NCBI RefSeq assembly: GCF_001679785.1 | Contig: NZ_CP016286.1 | Location: forward strand, 1,302,001 to 1,366,000 | DNA: 64,000 nucleotides | Direction: 5' to 3' | Origin: Rhizobium leguminosarum | GTDB taxonomy: Bacteria; Pseudomonadota; Alphaproteobacteria; Rhizobiales; Rhizobiaceae | In this document: positions 17,531 through 24,750 of the stretch, piece by piece | How positions within the stretch are numbered: position 1 is the first letter of the stretch | Layout of the letters: each line of letters opens with the position of its first letter | Translations under genes and position numbers: made by a program | The notes under the pieces: model-generated | What the model was told of the DNA's origin: nothing | The model's input: only the letters and a program-made list of their open reading frames with translations | Database searches by the model: none

Positions 17531-18606
17531 TCGAGCCCCCCGAGATAGCGGGCAATTTCTTCGATATCATCTTCAGGAAGCATGTTGAAAGCGGGCATCT
17601 TCGCGCCCGGTTTCACCGATGAGGGTGAGCGAATAAAGCGGGCGATGTTCTCCGGCGTGTTGGCAAGCGCACCTGCGCCGATCGAGAGGCGGGCGCCGAT
17701 CAAGGTGAGATCCGGGGCGGTCTGGCCGGCGATCTGCAGTCCACGGAGCGAATGGCAGGCCACACAGCCATGACGCTGCAGGAGTTGTCCGCCTTCATCC
17801 GCAGCGCTTGCCTGGCCATCGATCAGGCGGCTGCGCCAGGCGTTGTAATCGTCCTCCTCCATGACGACGACCGAGAAAGCCATATAGGCATGCGAGGCAC
17901 CGCAAAATTCGGCGCAGGGGGCACGATAGCTGCCGGTGCGCGTTGGCGTCAGCGTGAGATAATTGGTCCGGCCCGGAATCATGTCCATCTTGCCGCCAAG
18001 CGCCGGAATCCAGAAGGAATGAATAACGTCGGTTGCTTTGAGAGAAAAAGTCGCCGGTCGGCCGACGGGCAGGCGAATTTCGTTGGCGGTCTCGAAAGCA
18101 GGCTGGTCGCCGACGGCCGGGTAGCGAATACGCCACCAGAACTGCTCCCCCGTCACCTCGATCGCCCCGTCCTTTTCTGCAAGCGGGTTCCAAGGGCGTA
18201 TCGCCGGCATCAGCCAGACTGCGTAGCCCAGCAAAAGCAGAAGGACGACAGTCGGAAAAGCAACGCCACCCCAGGCAATGAGCGCGCTAGCCTTTTCCGC
18301 CGGCCATGCTTCCCGTCGATGGCGGGCAGCGTGAAGGAACAGGAAGGTTACGCCGCCCCAAATTGCAATGCCGCCAATAACCATGACGACGAGCAGCCGA
18401 TAGACCGCCTCCGATTCCTCGCCGGCGGGACTAAGCGCGGACTGCTGACCGCTGCAACCCGCAAGAACGAGTGCACTGGAAGGAATAAGACATCGCAGGA
18501 TTGTCGGTCTCCCTTTCCTCCAATGCTCAAGCTCTCCGATATGGAACGCGTATGTCCGGTGGCAAGTGGCTGATGTTTGTCGGGCGGCAACTGGGCGGTA
18601 TCGCAA
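17527..18606 (-). CDS. ctaC: Cytochrome c oxidase subunit II with C-terminal haem c
   Basis: The lipoprotein-type subunit II of a caa3 oxidase: a lipobox (LVLAGC), two membrane helices, the CuA domain with CAEFCGASHAYM, and a C-terminal cytochrome c domain (CVACHS, with PAFNM as a likely Met ligand). It delivers electrons to subunit I. The start is unclear. The coordinates use an in-frame TTG at 18606, but the lipobox would then lie some 50 residues in. The best ribosome-binding site (GGAAAGGGAG) is followed by a CTG at 18498, giving a normal 14-residue signal. An ATG exists only far upstream at 18726. First gene of the oxidase operon. Confidence 0.85.
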   Translation of the reverse strand: MRYRPVAARQTSATCHRTYAFHIGELEHWRKGRPTILRCLIPSSALVLAGCSGQQSALSPAGEESEAVYRLLVVMVIGGIAIWGGVTFLFLHAARHRREAWPAEKASALIAWGGVAFPTVVLLLLLGYAVWLMPAIRPWNPLAEKDGAIEVTGEQFWWRIRYPAVGDQPAFETANEIRLPVGRPATFSLKATDVIHSFWIPALGGKMDMIPGRTNYLTLTPTRTGSYRAPCAEFCGASHAYMAFSVVVMEEDDYNAWRSRLIDGQASAADEGGQLLQRHGCVACHSLRGLQIAGQTAPDLTLIGARLSIGAGALANTPENIARFIRSPSSVKPGAKMPAFNMLPEDDIEEIARYLGGLE

Positions 18607-18816
18607 TACTGTGAATACGTCACAATCGGCGACCAGTAATTCCTTCCGTGAAAAAGCCAGTTCGGCCTTCTCGAAACCTGTCAGGGGGCGTCGGCGGGTC
18701 AATCGCGCTTCGTGAAGTCTTTTCAATCAGACGCGCACTCCGGCTTCCCTCGTCCATATGCTCGCCGGGAGAAGAAGACGCGGTTGAACCGCCGCATGCC
18801 ATCAGCACGTCTGCAA

Positions 18817-18891
18817 TCAGCGGAAGCCGAAGAAACTCAAAATCGCGAGCACGATAACGACAGCGCCGACAATCCAGATCAAATTGTTCAT
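18817..18891 (-). CDS. 24-residue single-helix membrane peptide
   Basis: MNNLIWIVGAVVIVLAILSF-type peptide of 24 residues, essentially one transmembrane helix with a short GFR tail. A GGAGAA ribosome-binding site lies nine bases upstream of the ATG. About 50 bases upstream there is a perfect GGAAC-N17-CGTT general-stress promoter. I recall near-identical tiny membrane peptides in many Alphaproteobacteria, without a known function. The combination of promoter, ribosome-binding site and hydrophobic pattern makes it a credible gene despite its size. Confidence 0.7.
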   Translation of the reverse strand: MNNLIWIVGAVVIVLAILSFFGFR

Positions 18892-18940
18892 GGGAAACCG
18901 TTCTCCTGTTGAAGGTCGGGCCATTGTGACCCGATCATCT

Positions 18941-18966
18941 AACGGTGAGGCAGGGCTTGGAGTTCC
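18941..18966 (-). promoter_or_regulatory. EcfG (general stress response) promoter
   Basis: On the minus strand, GGAAC (18962-18966), a 17-base spacer, then CGTT (18941-18944). This is an exact match to the EcfG consensus, placed to transcribe the 24-residue membrane peptide gene that starts at 18891. Confidence 0.72.
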
Positions 18967-19024
18967 CAATCACTTGCATCGCCGTATCATGCCGCCTCCG
19001 GCGAAATTTCCGCCTCTATGCCTT

Positions 19025-19204
19025 TCAATAGCTGCACGAGCGAGCATTGCCGGGTCTGAATCCGCCCGCGCATGCCGGGTTTATCGATGTATCCCGCTGA
19101 TATTGAAAATCCTGGTGATCCTGCCTTGCAGGCGACGTGCAGGAAGACGTGAACACGGACACACCGATCAGCACTGCCGCTACCAATGGAAAAAATCGGT
19201 TCAT
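19025..19204 (-). CDS. Small putative lipoprotein
   Basis: A 59-residue protein whose first 22 residues form a lipoprotein signal (MNRFFPLVAAVLIGVSVFTS then SC, Cys22 as the lipid site). The mature part is short and polar with two further cysteine regions (NPACAGGFRPGNARSCSY). A GAGGAGA ribosome-binding site sits six bases before the ATG. Signal, lipobox and ribosome-binding site support coding. The family is unrecognised. Other frames over the same bases give no signal sequence. Confidence 0.6.
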   Translation of the reverse strand: MNRFFPLVAAVLIGVSVFTSSCTSPARQDHQDFQYQRDTSINPACAGGFRPGNARSCSY

Positions 19205-19522
19205 CTGAACGTCTCCTCACAAGCTTGTCATGGTCGCAATCTACCATGCCAACGCGAGCCTATACGAAAACTTCTGGCCCGCTAGATCACGCTCACCTGA
19301 GCCGAAACATTCGCGCGATTGATCAATCAATCTATAATCGTGATGCGTCGCGGCCTCAGCCGATGATTAAATTCACGTAAGTCTAAGCTGATCGGGCTAT
19401 TCCCTCGCTATGGAAGTAGTTTCGCCACGTTAATAGTCAAGCGGGCGCGATTTCGACTTGAACAGATTGCGGTTTTTGAGTAAAATTACACCATAAAAAA
19501 GTAATATAAATGGGAGGATACT
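19205..19522. other. Gene-free stretch
   Basis: About 320 bases, AT-rich toward the right, ending in a GGGAGGA ribosome-binding site for the DUF982 gene. It contains a 12-base palindrome GATTGATCAATC at 19317-19328 of unknown meaning. No gene is seen. Confidence 0.4.
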
Positions 19523-19813
19523 ATGTCGTCAACTCGGTTTGATCCGATTCTGCTTCATCGTCAACATTTCATCGATGAGGTCACGTGCCTCGATGAAATC
19601 TTCGATGTTCTGGACGGGTGGCCGGAGGACAAACGGGGTTTGGCATATGAAACGCTGTTGAAGGCGTGCAGAGATACGGCCAACGGGCGTTTCCCGCTGA
19701 GCGCTGCGCGCGAGAATTTCCGGCGCTTTCTGAAGATGTCGGGCGTGCTTGCCAAGGTCGAGGGTGGTCCCAGGTTCGACGGGCTGATGAATCATCAAAT
19801 TGGTAATGCTTAA
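19523..19813 (+). CDS. DUF982 family protein
   Basis: A 96-residue cytoplasmic protein with the DUF982 pattern: an LDGWPEDKRG segment, a TLLKACRDTANGRFPLSAAR helix, and a following RENFRRFLKMSGVL helix. DUF982 proteins are small, multi-copy and largely limited to rhizobia and relatives, with no known function. A second member lies at 21257. GGGAGGATACT precedes the ATG. Confidence 0.75.
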   Translation: MSSTRFDPILLHRQHFIDEVTCLDEIFDVLDGWPEDKRGLAYETLLKACRDTANGRFPLSAARENFRRFLKMSGVLAKVEGGPRFDGLMNHQIGNA

Positions 19814-19992
19814 TCAGATATGGCTGTGGGGGGCCGCCTGCATGGCAGGCGAGGGCGCGCCGTGACATCAGTTGCGGCGCGTTCTGGTTTCGATATCTGC
19901 TGATCGGATGATCGCCTATTTCTTGGCCACAAAACGCCGCGGCAAGCCCTGCCAAGAGGCAGCCGCTATTTGGATGTCGGATCCAGCAGATA

Positions 19993-20820
19993 TTAGTTTA
20001 CGCCCGCACTCGCCCAGTCGCATCGAAAGACCAGCATAGGCTTCGAAAATCCCTTGAACCGTCGGCGCGTCGCGTGAGCGAAGAGATCGGCGGCGCCATA
20101 TTCCCGAAAGATATTCTCCGAGACGAGGATCTGGTCGCTGGAGGCTGCCGCGCAGAGACGCGCGGCAAGTTGCACGGTCGAGCCGAAGAGGTCGTTGCTG
20201 TCCTCGACCGGCTCGCCGCAATCCACTCCGATGCGGATATGGATAGGCTCGGTGTTTCCGCCGTTGTAACGCTCGAATTCCCGCTGGATCGCCATGGCGC
20301 ATGCGACCGCTGCCGTTGTCGCGGCGAAGGCCGCCATGATGCCGTCGCCGGTGTGTTTCACTTCTCGGCCTGAATTCTGGCTGAGGCATCTGCGCACGAT
20401 AGCGTCATGGGCTCTGACCATTTCGGTCGCAATGCGGTCGCCGAGGCGCGATGTCATTGCCGTCGATCCGACGATGTCGGTAAAGCGGATTGCCCGGTGA
20501 CCGGGATCGACGTCGCTGGACGACTGGCCAGGCGCCGGCTCAGGATCGTGAATTCGGCCAAGAAAAGCTTCGACCGCCGACAAGGCGACCTCGACGATCT
20601 CGCCGGCGACGAAGCCATGGGCCTCGCGATGCACACATTGCGCGGTTTCCGCATCCGGCGCATCCACGAGGCAAAAGGCGGTGCCGCGCCGCTGATCGAA
20701 CCAGTAGGTCAGGAACTTGACGCCGTATTTGTCCTGAATGTCGAGATCCAATCGATGCGCCCGGGCAACGTCGGCGGCTGTGGTTCCTTCAAGAAAGTGC
20801 CGGTCCATGAAAATAGGCAT
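19993..20820 (-). CDS. DUF4242-adenylate/guanylate cyclase fusion protein
   Basis: A 275-residue soluble protein. Residues 1-85 (MPIFMDRHFLEGTTAADVAR...) match DUF4242, a small alpha/beta-barrel-like domain. Residues about 108-270 are a class III nucleotide cyclase: FTDIVGST (113-120, metal Asp115), KHTGDG (155-160, Asp159) and GVDCGEPVEDSNDLFGSTVQ with LAARLC. It would make cAMP or cGMP from ATP or GTP. Class III enzymes act as dimers. The start at 20820 places the DUF4242 opening at residue 1, and a longer upstream frame is not conserved in type. Rhizobia often carry many such cyclases. Confidence 0.85.
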   Translation of the reverse strand: MPIFMDRHFLEGTTAADVARAHRLDLDIQDKYGVKFLTYWFDQRRGTAFCLVDAPDAETAQCVHREAHGFVAGEIVEVALSAVEAFLGRIHDPEPAPGQSSSDVDPGHRAIRFTDIVGSTAMTSRLGDRIATEMVRAHDAIVRRCLSQNSGREVKHTGDGIMAAFAATTAAVACAMAIQREFERYNGGNTEPIHIRIGVDCGEPVEDSNDLFGSTVQLAARLCAAASSDQILVSENIFREYGAADLFAHATRRRFKGFSKPMLVFRCDWASAGVN

Positions 20821-21256
20821 CGCGCTCCTCCCAGATCCGCGTGCAGATAGATTTGGATTGTACGACCCGGATGAAACTCCGTCCACCTCTGGTACAATCC
20901 ATTAATGATTAGAGAGCGTCCGGCGTCGGGCAAAGCATATGAGTTGCTGTAATTCTTATAGAGTATAAAAGGAAAGACTGAGACGTAATCAGCAGGCGCG
21001 GGACTGGGAGCCCGATATTTACCATAATCGCTCGCTTAAAGACTGATCGGAGGGCCCCAGTTCAAGCTCCGTGTTCTCAAACCGGGCCGGCTGCAGGGAT
21101 CTGGAGTGGACGAAGGGGAGCGTCTACACTGCGAGCATCGCTGACCAAGATCAAATCCCGTGAAGCCGCACTTCGGCTGGTGACACGGCCTACCAACGGC
21201 ATGCAAATTGCATCGTACCCATAAGCTCCACCGAAATTGGGAAAAGCTGTAGCAAA
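20821..21256. other. Gene-free stretch
   Basis: About 435 bases between the divergent cyclase and DUF982 genes. It presumably contains both promoters. I see no clear operator, small RNA terminator or repeat. Confidence 0.4.
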
Positions 21257-21514
21257 GTGAAACAGACGGCACATTTTCGACCGGTTGGCTTGGCCTCAAT
21301 GGGGCTCGGGCATTATGCCGTTATTAACTCTGTGTGGGACGCCGCGCGCACGCTCCTGCGCGATTGGCCGGTAGACGACGGCGAAGAATATTTCGAGGCC
21401 GTCAAGTCGTGCCTGGATGCGATTATCGGCGATCTCCCACCGGAACACGTGCGGGCGGCCTTCATCAGGGCGGCACAGGAGGCGGGCATTGCCGTCATAG
21501 AAGCGGCGGACTGA
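21257..21514 (+). CDS. DUF982 family protein
   Basis: An 85-residue protein with the full DUF982 pattern. It opens with HFRPVGLASMGLGHYAVINS, followed by a WDAARTLLRDWP block, a YFEAVKSCLDAIIGDLPPEH helix, and VRAAFIRAAQEAGI near the end. The GTG start at 21257 is preferred over the ATG at 21299, because the family normally includes the F-PV-V strand at the front. Function unknown. It lies directly upstream of the LexA-controlled promoter but probably ends its own unit. Confidence 0.8.
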   Translation: MKQTAHFRPVGLASMGLGHYAVINSVWDAARTLLRDWPVDDGEEYFEAVKSCLDAIIGDLPPEHVRAAFIRAAQEAGIAVIEAAD

Positions 21515-21561
21515 ATACTCTCCGCGCTTCCCCCCATCCTCAAAGCCATATCGTCCGACGC

Positions 21562-21605
21562 TTGACTTTTCCTGCCGAAGTTCTAACTTAGAACAAAACA
21601 GGAAC
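21562..21605 (+). promoter_or_regulatory. SOS promoter with LexA boxes
   Basis: TTGACT at 21562-21567 and AACTTA/TAACTT around 21584-21590 give a reasonable -35/-10 pair. Overlapping the -10 and start region are GTTC-N7-GAAC (21580-21594) and GAAC-N7-GAAC (21591-21605). GAAC-N7-GAAC (equivalently GTTC-N7-GTTC) is the LexA operator of Alphaproteobacteria, so the following two small genes are predicted to be DNA-damage induced. The first ATG is 14 bases downstream. Confidence 0.75.
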
Positions 21606-21618
21606 ATTGGAGATGATC

Positions 21619-21789
21619 ATGACGCATACGGAACAGGTGATCGCCAACGCCCTCGCGCTTGTCGAAGCGTCCCGCGCAGCCCGCGAGCGGGATCAACAGC
21701 GGCGCGCCGCCTGGCAGAGAAAGGTCGAACTCAGCCGGCCGCTGCCACCATTGCCGCGCCCCGTTCAATTGCCGTTGGCGCTGAACTGA
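21619..21789 (+). CDS. Small SOS-controlled hypothetical protein
   Basis: A 56-residue protein, MTHTEQVIANALALVEASRA, followed by a basic helix (RERDQQRRAAWQRKVE) and a proline-rich tail (RPLPPLPRPVQLPLALN). The start uses the ATG at 21619, seven bases after GGAG. ATG 21613 is the alternative. A LexA-type operator lies immediately upstream and the stop overlaps the next start as TGATG. I do not recognise a family. The arginine-rich helix could bind nucleic acid or a protein partner, but that is speculation. Confidence 0.65.
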   Translation: MTHTEQVIANALALVEASRAARERDQQRRAAWQRKVELSRPLPPLPRPVQLPLALN

Positions 21790-22055
21790 TGCAGCCGGCA
21801 AAAGCCTTGGAACCCCATCGGGCACGCCCCGAACAAACTGGACCTGGTCAAACCTGGCCGGATCAAGCCTGGCCCGATCAAGCTTGGGAAGTCGAAGCCG
21901 TGCTTGCCTGGCATGACGACAACGCCAAGGCGGCGATACGCTCGCTGCTCGATGACTGCAAACATCTCCGCCAGCAACTGGCACTGGCGGAAAGAGTGAT
22001 GAGCCGCGGGATGGCCCGCGGATGGGCGCCGCGATACGAGCGCGATGCCCGCTAA
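21789..22055 (+). CDS. Small SOS-operon hypothetical protein with PDQAW repeats
   Basis: An 88-residue protein coupled to the previous gene by a TGATG overlap. The N-terminal part holds short repeats (GPGQTWPDQAWPDQAW) encoded by two 15-base direct repeats at 21853-21867 and 21868-21882. The C-terminal part, LAWHDDNAKAAIRSLLDDCK then HLRQQLALAERVMSRGMARG, looks like a helical domain. I recall similar rhizobial proteins of unknown role. Because the promoter is LexA-controlled, a DNA-damage role is inferred. Confidence 0.65.
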   Translation: MQPAKALEPHRARPEQTGPGQTWPDQAWPDQAWEVEAVLAWHDDNAKAAIRSLLDDCKHLRQQLALAERVMSRGMARGWAPRYERDAR

Positions 22056-22281
22056 AGATCGGTGCTGCATCCTCTGATGCTCCTCATGCGGAAGTTTGCG
22101 GAGGATATCAGTGGCGATATCGGCAATGGCGCGGGTGAGACGCAGGGCGAGGGCGGACCGCAGGCGGATGAACCTCTGAATCACTCCGGAATGTGGCAGG
22201 CAATTCACCGCAGCCATTGCGCCGGCGGGTTTGCAGTGATCTGTAGTTTCCTGCAATCGCAACGTTTTCCGGTGATTCCCA

Positions 22282-22758
22282 ATGTTCGATATTCTGTGGC
22301 GCGGCCTGTTGATCGGCGCCGGCGCAACCATCCTGATGGACCTCTGGGCAATCGTGCTCACCCAGTTCGGCCAGGCGGCCCCAAACTGGGCACCTGTGGG
22401 ACGCTGGTTCTGGCACCTTCGCCGCGGCAAGGTCTTTCACGAGAGCATTGCCGACGCCGAGCCCTATGCCCATGAGTTGGCGCTCGGCTGGATCAGCCAC
22501 TACGCCGTCGGCATCCTCTATGGGGTGATCTTCGCCATCATCATGGGCTCGGCCTGGCTGGCGGCCCCGACATTTTTTCCCGCCTGGATCTTCGGCATCG
22601 TCACCGTCGGGGCAGGGTGGTTCCTGTTGCAGCCGGGCCTCGGCATCGGCTGGGCCGCCGCCAAACACCCGACCCCGAACAAGGTCCGGTGCTTCAACCT
22701 TCTCGCCCACACCGCTTTTGCGCTGGGGCTCTATGGCACCGCACTGATCATTCGCTGA
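22282..22758 (+). CDS. DUF2938 family membrane protein
   Basis: A 158-residue integral membrane protein with about four hydrophobic helices. They begin at ILWRGLLIGAGATILMDLWA and continue through ISHYAVGILYGVIFAIIMGS and AWIFGIVTVGAGWFLLQPGL to a C-terminal helix near AHTAFALGLYGTALI. The conserved G-x-G-A-T-x-x-M-D-x-W opening and the PNKVRCFNLLAHT segment fit DUF2938. The function of the family is unknown. It stands alone before a GC-rich repeat region. Confidence 0.8.
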   Translation: MFDILWRGLLIGAGATILMDLWAIVLTQFGQAAPNWAPVGRWFWHLRRGKVFHESIADAEPYAHELALGWISHYAVGILYGVIFAIIMGSAWLAAPTFFPAWIFGIVTVGAGWFLLQPGLGIGWAAAKHPTPNKVRCFNLLAHTAFALGLYGTALIIR

Positions 22759-22770
22759 GACCAGCCAGAA

Positions 22771-22911
22771 CCCCTCCCCAACCCCTCCCCACAAGGGGGA
22801 GGGGCTAAGATGCCGCGCCGCTTGCGATAACCTCCATCGTAATAATCCGTAGAACGGTTACAGCGAGCAAGCGCTCGCCTTTCGTCGCTGGCCCCGGTTG
22901 GGGAGGGGCCT
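22771..22911. repeat. Intergenic inverted-repeat element
   Basis: CCCCTCCCCAACC near 22771-22784 is mirrored by GGTTGGGGAGGGGCC near 22897-22911. Inside lie a local hairpin (CCCCTCCCC-ACAA-GGGGGAGGGG, 22784-22805) and a GCGAGCAAGCGCTCGC hairpin. The whole resembles the mobile intergenic mosaic repeats of rhizobia. It follows a stop codon and may also terminate transcription. Confidence 0.6.
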
Positions 22912-22944
22912 TTCTTGGATCCGCACGAACCAGACAGCCTCGCC

Positions 22945-23586
22945 TTACCGCGCCGCCCAGTTGGCGCCGCGGCGGAAGATGGTCTTCATCTGGGGAACGT
23001 CGAATTCCTTGGCCTGATGGCCGAGCGAGGAATAGAAGACCCGGCCCTTGCCGTATTTCCGCTTCCAGACGACGGGCATGACGACGCCGTCGATCCAGTA
23101 GGCGTGTTCGCCGGTGAACTTGGTCGTCGCCAGAACCTCGTTCGACGGGTCGACATGCATGTAATATTGCTCTGACGTATAAGGGAAATCGGCAATACCC
23201 TCCATGAGCGGATCGTCGGGACGGGTGATGTTGACGGTATAGTCGATGATGTTGCCGGGGTGAGCCACCCACTGGCCGCCGATGATGAACTGGTAGTCGA
23301 CGGAGTCGCGGAAGGCATCGCCCGCGCCGCCGTGATAGCCGGCGATACCGACGCCGCTTTCGATTGCGGCAGCGAGGTTCTTGACCTCTTCCTTCTCGAT
23401 CTTCGACATCGTCATGATCGGCACGACAAGGCTGAGATCATGGACGGAAGGGTCGGCAAGCGCCTCGGTGCCGTGCTCGAGATAGACCTTGAAGCCGTCT
23501 TCCTCGAGCATGGTCTTGATGATTTCGGCGCACTCCTGCGGCTCATGCCCGCTCCAGCCGCCCCAGACGATCAGTGCTTCACGCAT
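22945..23586 (-). CDS. thuA: ThuA-domain protein
   Basis: A 213-residue cytoplasmic protein with the glutamine-amidotransferase-like ThuA fold (MREALIVWGGWSGHEPQECA, IAGYHGGAGDAF, YMHVDPSNEVL, VFYSSLGHQAKEF). In Sinorhizobium, ThuA together with ThuB takes part in trehalose and related disaccharide use through 3-keto sugar intermediates. Here it sits 18 bases downstream of a Gfo/Idh/MocA dehydrogenase on the same strand, the same pairing as thuB-thuA. The symbol is by similarity, and the true sugar of this locus is not shown. Confidence 0.82.
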   Translation of the reverse strand: MREALIVWGGWSGHEPQECAEIIKTMLEEDGFKVYLEHGTEALADPSVHDLSLVVPIMTMSKIEKEEVKNLAAAIESGVGIAGYHGGAGDAFRDSVDYQFIIGGQWVAHPGNIIDYTVNITRPDDPLMEGIADFPYTSEQYYMHVDPSNEVLATTKFTGEHAYWIDGVVMPVVWKRKYGKGRVFYSSLGHQAKEFDVPQMKTIFRRGANWAAR

Positions 23587-23604
23587 AGTCTTTCCTCCTG
23601 AAAC

Positions 23605-24705
23605 TTATTTCGCCAGTCGTCCGTCGACGATGGAATCGGACAAGGGGGCAGGGCGCTCCGTTGCCGTGGTGATCGCGACCGTCCGGCCGGTCGCGGCAGC
23701 GGTGTGGAACGCCTCCATGACTTCGAGCACATGCAGCGCCAGATCGCCATTGGCGCGGTGCGGCCGGTTGGAACGGATCGCATGCGCCATGTCGGCGACG
23801 CCGAGCGAGCGGAAGTTGCCCTCGGCATAAGGTGCTGTGACCGGCTGGTCCTCGAACGAACCGCCCTTCTTCAGATATTCCACCGGGCCGCCAAACTTGT
23901 TGGGATCGGGAACAACAAGCGTGCCCTCGGTGCCGTAGACTTCGAGCGGCACATGTTTGTGGCCGGCAACGTCGAAGCTCATGGCGATCTGGACGACGGC
24001 GCCGTTGGCAAAGGCCATCATGCCGGTAACATGGGTCGGCACATGCACGGGAATCCGCTCGCCATTGCGCGGCTCGCTGGTGATCAGCCGTTCCGGCCGC
24101 GGCGTCGTTGCAAAGCCCGCAACTTGAGAAACCGGCCCGAGAAGATTGACGAGATCGGTGATGTAGTAGGGACCCATATCGAGCATCGGCCCGCCGCCGA
24201 CTTCGTAATAGAAGGCCGGGTTCGGATGCCAGCGCTCATGGCCCGCGCACATGAAGGTCGCCGAGCCGCCGACCGGCTGGCCGATGACGCCCTGGTCGAT
24301 CAAGCCACGCGCCGTCTGGTGGCCGCCGCCGAGGAAGGTATCGGGGGCAGCGCCGATGCGGAGGTTCCTCGCCTTGGCGGCTTCCGCCAATTTTTTCCCT
24401 TCCGCGAAATTAATCCCGAGCGGCTTTTCCGAATAGGTGTGCTTACCGGCATCAAGCGCCTGCAGCGCCACGGCGACATGGGCCTTCGGGATCGTCAGAT
24501 TGACGATGATCTCAACCTTGGGGTCGGCAAAAAGCTCCTCGACCGTCTTGACGGGAACATTGAATTCCGCAGCCTTCGCTTCCGCCAGCTCCCGGTTGAG
24601 ATCGGCGACGCCGCGAATGTCGAGAATGGGAAAGGATGCCATCGCCGTGAGATAGGCGCCCGAAATATTGCCGCATCCGATGATGCCGATACCGACCTTG
24701 TCCAT
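23605..24705 (-). CDS. Gfo/Idh/MocA family sugar dehydrogenase (ThuB-like)
   Basis: A 366-residue NAD(P)-dependent oxidoreductase. The N-terminal Rossmann domain starts with GIGIIGCGNISGAYL and carries the EKPLG motif of the family, with the catalytic lysine. The C-terminal alpha/beta domain follows. Such enzymes oxidise sugars or inositols, often giving 3-keto derivatives. The ATG at 24705 follows GGAGGAATTC. It is placed between the ROK regulator (same strand, upstream) and ThuA. All three are divergent from an ABC sugar-uptake operon, which suggests that the imported sugar is its substrate. Confidence 0.85.
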   Translation of the reverse strand: MDKVGIGIIGCGNISGAYLTAMASFPILDIRGVADLNRELAEAKAAEFNVPVKTVEELFADPKVEIIVNLTIPKAHVAVALQALDAGKHTYSEKPLGINFAEGKKLAEAAKARNLRIGAAPDTFLGGGHQTARGLIDQGVIGQPVGGSATFMCAGHERWHPNPAFYYEVGGGPMLDMGPYYITDLVNLLGPVSQVAGFATTPRPERLITSEPRNGERIPVHVPTHVTGMMAFANGAVVQIAMSFDVAGHKHVPLEVYGTEGTLVVPDPNKFGGPVEYLKKGGSFEDQPVTAPYAEGNFRSLGVADMAHAIRSNRPHRANGDLALHVLEVMEAFHTAAATGRTVAITTATERPAPLSDSIVDGRLAK

Positions 24706-24750
24706 GAATTCCTCCACTGATCTTGCCATTGATTTTGATTGTGCCGCCCG

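Noticed and set aside
22062..22281. Possible short genes on either strand between the SOS operon and the DUF2938 gene.
   Set aside because: No ribosome-binding site, no hydrophobic pattern and no recognisable family in either direction.
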